Source of the DNA: Selaginella tamariscina
Taxonomy: Eukaryota > Streptophyta > Lycopodiopsida > Selaginellales > Selaginellaceae
DNA: 64,000 bases
Reading direction: 5' to 3'
Assembly: GCA_003024785.1 (NCBI GenBank)
Contig: PUQB01000043.1
Span: forward strand, 124,001 to 188,000
Part shown: piece after piece, positions 58,381 to 64,000 of the stretch
Layout of the letters: the number at the start of each line of letters is the position of its first letter
Numbering within the stretch: the stretch's first letter is position 1
Position numbers and translations under genes: made by a program
The notes under the pieces: model-generated
The model's database searches: none
What the model was told of the DNA's origin: nothing
Seen by the model: only the letters and a program-made list of their open reading frames with translations

Positions 58381-59807
58381 AGATAAAGAAAAAAATACCT
58401 GAATATACTTTTATTTCAAATAAATTAAATATCATCAATTTTCGATTTCGACATAAATCTTATATAAGCGGTTTATTTAAACAATTTTAACCCATTTTTG
58501 AGTTTAGAAAGGGATCTCTTTGCGTTCTGCAAAGAATTTACCAGTAGGATATTCCTGGGCATCTAAAGTGGCGAGCCAGATAGCTGTGTCTGTTCCTTCC
58601 TCTACGGTATGGTATCCTTCTCCGCCCGTCATGTCCGTTTTTTGTATGTCCTGTACAAACATACATTATATATAAAAATAAAAAATGCATTAATGTTTTA
58701 ATTAATATAATTTAAGTAATTTAAGTTGTTTACCTGGGCAAACACAATTAATTGAGATTTGCTTTGCTTGAAGATGTGGCGCAAGGATACGTGTGTATGC
58801 ATTTAAGGCATACTTTGACATACAGTAGTCGGGTTGCCTCTTTGGATATCCTTCTTCTGTGAGTTTGCCTCTGCGAACACCTTCCATAAACTCCTCTATG
58901 CAGGATTCGATCGTTTGATCGGTGAGTTTGTTCATGTTTCCCAGCTTTTCCCTTTGAAACTCATTCTTTAGAGGCTGCTTATTCATATAAGTTAGTTCAT
59001 TTCGTCGGCATGCGTGCGTGTGTGTAACATACTATATATTGTTAAGTACTTACATCGATTTTATTTTCAAGCTGGCCTAGCCTGGAGCTGATATTGATGA
59101 TCCGACTACCAGGTTTCATAAGTGGAAGCGTTGCTTCGATCATTCTTTTGGCCCCATAATAATTTGTCTCCAACACAGCCTTTGCCCCTTCAACTCTATC
59201 TTCATAACTCTTGCTTGTAATCCCCGCATTATTAACCTGCAGACAATACATACTAGATAACTCATGTATAAATTGTGTATGTAGTGTGCGTGTGTGTTTT
59301 CTCACCAAGCAAGTTTTCAACCCAGAATATTACCAGAATATCTAAGGCGCCATAGGTGTGTTGCAGCCAATTAACAGCATGGGACACGGAACGAGGGTCG
59401 GATACATCAAGCTTGTGGAAGTCCACATGGATACCCTGAGATTTGAGAGCTTCAACTGCCTCGGCCCCTCTTTGCTCGTCTCTGGCCGTGAGTATGGTTG
59501 TGAATCCATGCTTTGCGAGCTGCCTGACAATTTCCAAGCCTATGCCCTTGTTACTGCCTGTCACAACCGCTACTCTCTTCTCCCATGACTGCACACTATC
59601 CTCTTTGTGTTCTAAAACTGCACACGTCGTGCAAGACTTAAAAAGATAGTGTGCATGTAGTGTATAATTTGACCTTTCATACTCATCCTTTCTAGGTGTT
59701 CCATGCGTCTTACATGCACTGGTTTGTCGTGACAAATGTCTTTCAAATAATCACCCAAATGCCGGTGTGTGTGGTAAAACATTCTATATTATAATATCCT
59801 ATTAATT

Positions 59808-59848
<41 letters not shown>

Positions 59849-60362
59849 CAAAGTGTTAGGAAAGTGTTCTCTCTCTTTGTTCTTTGAATATTCCGCATTA
59901 TTATCAGCGTTACTATAGAATATTAACAAAATCCAACTATTAACAAGTAATAAAAACAGTTTCATAAGGGAAGACTCTTAAGTAAGGTTAAGATAATTCT
60001 CTAATTAAGATAAGTTGAATATATCAATATAGGGTTGTGACGTATTTAAACTAAAATTATTTAGCTAATCTAAAATGATAGTACAAATATAACTTTACTG
60101 TATAAATTTAATAACCCTTAAATTAATAAGAAAATGCTTGTTCTGATATCTCATTTTCTTGAGAATCTTTCACGAATTGTATACATAATTATGTTTAGCA
60201 TTTGGATATTTATACAAAAATTATGATATATATATATTGCTATTATTGTTGTATGGATTGTTTATATATATTTTTTGTTTCGAACTCAGATTATATAATG
60301 AGATGTTTTATGTATCTTTTCTACTAGACACGGGTTAGCATTAAATATTAATAAGGCTTACC
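58365..60362. repeat. Direct duplication (copy 2) with 30546-32340
   Basis: Same order and orientation as copy 1, but keeps the last SDR exon. The upstream flank is shared to about 60362. Confidence 0.85.
58504..59586 (-). CDS. Short-chain dehydrogenase/reductase, copy 2 (complete exon set)
   Basis: NAD(P)H-dependent SDR of the plant (+)-neomenthol dehydrogenase / salutaridine reductase group, which reduces ketones in specialised metabolism; the substrate cannot be told. Exons: 59334-59586, 59054-59236, 58734-58974 and 58504-58650, about 275 residues, canonical splice sites. Motifs: VVTGSNKGIGLEIV near residue 7, LDVSDP, NNAGI at the start of exon 2, INISSRLGQL (catalytic Ser), YCMSKYALNAYTRI (YxxxK), NCVCPG, and a last exon with KTDMTGG...EEGTDTAIWLATL ending FFAERKEIPF. 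Two one-base insertions disturb it: an extra G right after the ATG (ATGGGAGAAG versus ATGGAGAAG in copy 1) and an extra A in the A run at the start of exon 4 (five As would give PGHTKTDM). Both are homopolymers, so the gene may be intact in reality. Confidence 0.85.
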
Positions 60363-61725
60363 TAACCTAATTCTAAAATACTCTATGTTTTAATGACATG
60401 CTGATTAAGTATTAATATAAAAAATTCTTGAATTAATTAATGACAAGCACATTAAGTAGGGTTATTTTTATTTTTAAATTAGATTTAAATATTCATAATA
60501 AAACTATAACATTTAAGGTACATATATAAACTATCTGTTTTTCAGTGGGAGAAAATAAAAATTAAAGTGAACAGTTGATGCACAAGTTGTTATAAATAAG
60601 GAAGGTCCATATTGAATTTAAGTACGGAATTGCATAGGAGTTGTATTTATCATGTGATTATAAAGACTTTAAAAAGAATTAGAATTTAGTTAAAAATTTA
60701 CAAACAGATATGTTTTACATTGGTATTGTCAATTACATATACTTAATCATTAATATAAATATCATAATTGAAAAGAAATTTATTTTAAAAATATATTTAT
60801 TTATATAAGGGAAAATTATGTTTATACCTTTCAAATTTTGTAAACTTACTTTAGAAATTTTAAAATTATAATTTTGCTCTTATAAAGTTTTGAATATTAC
60901 AAAAATACATCTATTCAACCTTTCAATATTCTTTAACTAAAATATTGTACTCATTAACATATATTGAAGGAAAAAATAAATAAAACAAAAAAATCAAAAT
61001 GAATTATTTGGTTACTAACAAATCCATGAATTATGTTTAACTTAACATGATCATTTATACTGGAAAGGCCCTGCCCCTTCTCTCAACCAATGTTTTATGT
61101 TCATACACATTTTTTATTTGATTGACTAGGATGACAATGTGTTCTTGGTAGTTGTGTATTATCCTTGCATAAGTCCATATCAAAACGATATATAACACTT
61201 ATATGTGCTCCCCACACACAAAAATTATGTCTTCGTATGCTCTAGTTATGGTGGTATATAATACTCCACATTTTTTTAATAAGGATGAGTGTAGGATTGT
61301 ACATGTTCCTTCTTGAACATAATAATTACAATTGCATGAGCACATAAAATATTAATGTTTTATTAACCAAAGCGAGAACAAGTATTTTCAACAAGTCATA
61401 CTCAAACGTAATGTTCTGAGTGAATCTTGAATACTGTCGTATTAATCAGACAAATAATATAATAGCAAACACAATTGCATACTTGAGCTTCAACAATATC
61501 CATTAAATTAATAAAAGTCATATCACTAACATTATCTTAAATTGTACACATTTTAAATCATTATTTGAAAAACTAAATCATTAATTTTGATTTGATGACT
61601 TCTAACATACTCAAGATTGATAACTCACATGCCTTAAGTAATCAAGCATTTAAAAACTTTATTAAACGTTCTAAAGTGTCTAAAATGTTCTCTTTTATAT
61701 AGACATATATCAAAGGAAGAATTAC
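60363..61725. other. AT-rich DNA, no gene seen
   Basis: No open frame above 50 codons with any motif. It would be the next intron if the DNA ligase gene continued, but no further ligase exon is found to the left on the minus strand. Confidence 0.6.
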
Positions 61726-62053
61726 CTTACGCTGGCTCTTGACATTGTCTTCCGACCAACCGTAAGCTTCTGCCATGGACTTCACGATAGCAGCTTCACC
61801 TATTCCAAGCTCGATTCCCTCGTGAGAAGGAGCAATTTTGTTAGCAAAATAAGTAAAATAAGTAAAATAAGTAAAATAACGGAAGTAAATCGTCCGGTCT
61901 CGTTACAGTCACCGTCCGATATACATTGCAGAGGATCTACCTGATCAGATTCCGACCGCTCTCATCAGATATCACTGCACAAAATAATCATAAAATCATA
62001 AAACGGATCAATTAGCCCTACATGCACGCTTACATATATATGGATGATAAATC

Positions 62054-62118
<65 letters not shown>

Positions 62119-62577
62119 CACACACACCACCCCAACACAAAATAAGAACACAATCTAGTTCAAAATAGTGTTTTTATACTTACTGTCAACGACGCGGGCA
62201 AAGAACAAGAAAGGAACCTCCTCGTCCTCCTTCCAAATACGGCCTGCTTCGGATCGAAGTTGTTGGAGTGTAAGACGGCAATAGTCTGATCGATTCTGCT
62301 GAAGAGGTCCAGCTGCCGCAGCCGGTTGCGCCGCCGGAGCAGATTGAGCTGCCTGAACAGGTTGAGTCGCTTCAGCCGGCTGAGGAGGTTGAGCCGCTTC
62401 AGCTGGCTGAGGAGGTTGAGCCTGAGCTGCCTGAGAACGTCCAGATCCCTGAGCACGCTGGCGAGCTTTAGACGGCGGAGGTCGCCCCCCTTTCTTCGCG
62501 CTGTCTTTCGCATTTTTCATGAGAACATAGTATGCATTCTTCTTCGGCTCTCCCCTGTCCGACATCTTGGCCGACAT
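61726..62577 (-). pseudogene. DNA ligase I-like N-terminal fragment
   Basis: ATP-dependent DNA ligase, first two exons only. Exon 1 (62184-62577, ATG at 62577 or 62565) encodes NAYYVLMKNAKDSAKKGG, a Gln/Ala/Pro repeat linker, and EEVPFLFFARVVD. Exon 2 (61726-61974) gives MISDESGRNLIR, then an in-frame TAG at 61937-61939, ILCNVYRTVTVTRPDDLL, then KIAPSHEGIELGIGEAAIVK and SMAEAYGWSEDNVKSQRK. These match the start of the ligase DNA-binding domain (family pattern ILCN.xRTVI..PEDLLP...NKIAP.HEG.ELGIG). A 9-bp unit repeated four times (61845-61880) inserts YFTYFTYFTYF and there is a one-base shift beside it. A good donor follows exon 2, but the OB and nucleotidyltransferase domains are absent. Truncated gene or pseudogene. 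Confidence 0.78.
62056..62130. repeat. CT/CA microsatellite in the ligase intron
   Basis: About 46 bp of pure CT followed by CA runs, between the two ligase exons. Confidence 0.9.
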
Positions 62578-62824
62578 ATCTGCTCAAGAGCTGCAAGATG
62601 CAAAGCTCGAATAGAACAGTTCTTGCCGCTACCTGTTGGAGCCGTCGAACAAAACGCTTCCGAGAAGCATTCGCTTTGCACCGAATTGAAATACCTGCAA
62701 TGTTTACCCGGTGAACATCAGAGTTTTGTGTGTTTTATGTGCGGAAATGTGACATCTCCGTCAAAAATCGAACTTTTCAGCTGGAAACGAGCCGATTTTC
62801 CTATCGAGTCACGGACCTAAGGGA

Positions 62825-63072
62825 CCGAAATGCGGCTGGATTGGAATGAGGAATTTTTTCCAGGAAAAAAAATCGAGATTTTAGGGACATCTCATGAATC
62901 GGACACTGGCCTAAGCCGAAATGCGGCGACCTCTGTATTCCTAAAATATGTTCTTGCCGAGAAAAGAGAATGAAATGCGGCGAAAGCATAGATTTCTGGG
63001 TGTTTTCTATGTTTTTGTGAAAGAAATCGAGATTTCCACTGACCTGAAGCTGAACAGAGGCCGAAATGCGGC
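62825..63072. promoter_or_regulatory. Four copies of GAAATGCGGC upstream of the ligase and HAD genes
   Basis: CCGAAATGCGGC at 62825-62836, 62916-62927 and 63061-63072, and TGAAATGCGGC at 62971-62981, spaced 91, 55 and 90 bp. Two of them share a longer context (AAATCGAGATTT about 50 bp before). They lie between the divergent start codons at 62577 and 63457. Binding function is inference. Confidence 0.45.
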
Positions 63073-63456
63073 CGGAAGCAAGGAGACTCCCTTCAAACAG
63101 TCCGGATCGTGCTCCGCAGCTCCTAAGCTCCGATTCCTAGATCGGCAATCACGTTTCCTCAGGCGCAATCGACGTAGAGTGCTGCGGCATGAACCCTACC
63201 TCAAAAACAAGCCGTAGGTCGTACGGACGCATATAACGACTTTAAATGACCTGTTTATGCACCTCCCAATGTTCATATGAATTCTTTGAAGTAGAATTTT
63301 CATAAGCAGACATATCACGAAGCACAGACTACATTCCCATAGTGTCTATATATGTATGTTATATGTGTGTAGTTGTGTTACATGTATGCCACGTGGTGGT
63401 TGTATTATAAAGGTACTCTGGCCATAGCCCTAGACCTTAGTTTCTTCTTCTGATAG

Positions 63457-64000
63457 ATGAGCAGGATAACCTCGTGGTGGTGGAGGCGATCCCGAATTGA
63501 CGTGCTTGTGGATATTGACGGCACGCTAGCGCACGCGGATGCCAGCGGCTCAATTAAGGCCGATACGAGGTACAATCTAGCTCACGGTGCCTTAGAATTC
63601 TTGGTAGCCCTAGACAGGATCCCAGGGGTTAGGATTGGCTTCTACAGTTGCGGTATGGAGCTACGCAACAAGTATCTCATCAAACCCATAGTGGACCTGA
63701 TCGAGAAGTCCATGGGGCACAGAATGAAGAAGAGTCTCAAGGCTTTTACGGTTGCGGATGGCTACTATGGGAAGAAGACGCTCAAGGGTTTGAGGAAGGG
63801 ACTCAATCTGGACAGGACAATCCTCGTTGACGACCTTGGGATGCACATAGAGCAGGGGGAGCAGAAGAATCTGCTCAAGGTGTACCCTGTGAATCGTCAG
63901 CTGGTTGAGGATCAAATGACGGATGCACAGCAAGTCTACAAGGCCCGAGTTGCAAACAACCTTGTTAGAGCTCTTGGGTTGATCCTGAAAGCGATTGAAA
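63457..64000 (+). CDS. HAD-superfamily phosphatase (runs off the window)
   Basis: Open frame of 181 codons from the ATG at 63457 (MSRITSWWWRRSRIDVLV), no stop and no intron before the window end. HAD motif I is VLVDIDGTLAHAD (residues 17-29, DxDGT). Motif II is in VRIGFYSCGMELRNKYLI, with Ser-Cys after the strand. A Lys-rich stretch (GYYGKKTLKGLRKGL) follows, and motif IV is TILVDDLGMH (two acidic residues for Mg2+). The overall pattern is a small Asp-based phosphatase of the FCP1/NIF or DUF-HAD type; the substrate is unknown. The region is more GC-rich and less repeat-laden than the rest, with no indel defects. The promoter side carries the GAAATGCGGC repeats. Confidence 0.82.
   Translation, partial: MSRITSWWWRRSRIDVLVDIDGTLAHADASGSIKADTRYNLAHGALEFLVALDRIPGVRIGFYSCGMELRNKYLIKPIVDLIEKSMGHRMKKSLKAFTVADGYYGKKTLKGLRKGLNLDRTILVDDLGMHIEQGEQKNLLKVYPVNRQLVEDQMTDAQQVYKARVANNLVRALGLILKAIE

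Noticed and set aside
62326-62820. 164-codon plus-strand Arg/Leu/Ser-rich frame
   Set aside because: Antisense of the Gln/Ala/Pro linker of the ligase exon.

Overview
The window is nuclear DNA from a land plant. The evidence is spliced genes with GT-AG introns, plant TTTAGGG-type telo-box words in promoters, plant gene families (amino-acid permease, STIG1/extensin-like, menthol-type short-chain dehydrogenase, BUD23/RID2, ARV1), and plant-style LTR retrotransposons with tRNA-iMet primer sites. One Ty3/gypsy element has a Sushi/Tcn1-like gag and a chromodomain. From memory such elements are known in mosses, lycophytes and fungi, so a non-flowering plant is possible, but the species cannot be fixed from this window.

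Layout. 1-6741: a non-autonomous large retrotransposon derivative (LARD) on the minus strand with 1.86 kb LTRs; its non-coding interior is packed with RNA-type hairpins. 6742-14121: a palindromic minisatellite, a decayed DNA transposase and a truncated gypsy 3' end. 14122-28689: a nest. A degenerate gypsy element (D) holds a miniature TRIM element (TSD CATGT) and a second gypsy element (C), and C carries a solo LTR of the LARD type in its leader (TSD TACAC). 28690-32340: DNA that recurs at 55.7-60.4 kb, including a broken SDR gene.

33653-38226 is the best gene island. An unknown one-TM protein gene shares an 83-bp head-to-head promoter with the 18S rRNA methyltransferase BUD23/RID2, and BUD23 converges on an intact 7-exon ARV1 gene. 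38303-39345: an extensin-STIG1 pseudogene. 39346-50326: a copia element split in gag by a young gypsy chromovirus (43516-49631, TSD GATGC). 50327-54118: a truncated amino-acid permease and a 7-8 exon nuclear-type gene I cannot name. 54531-60362: retroelement pieces and a second SDR copy. 61726-62577: the first two exons of a DNA ligase I-like gene with a stop. 63457 to the end: an open HAD-superfamily phosphatase frame.

Many otherwise well-preserved reading frames (young gypsy pol, both SDR copies, the unknown gene next to BUD23, the permease) are broken by single-base indels, mostly in homopolymers. This looks at least partly like long-read consensus error, so several pseudogene calls are provisional. 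The genes do not form one pathway; the main organising force here is nested retrotransposition.
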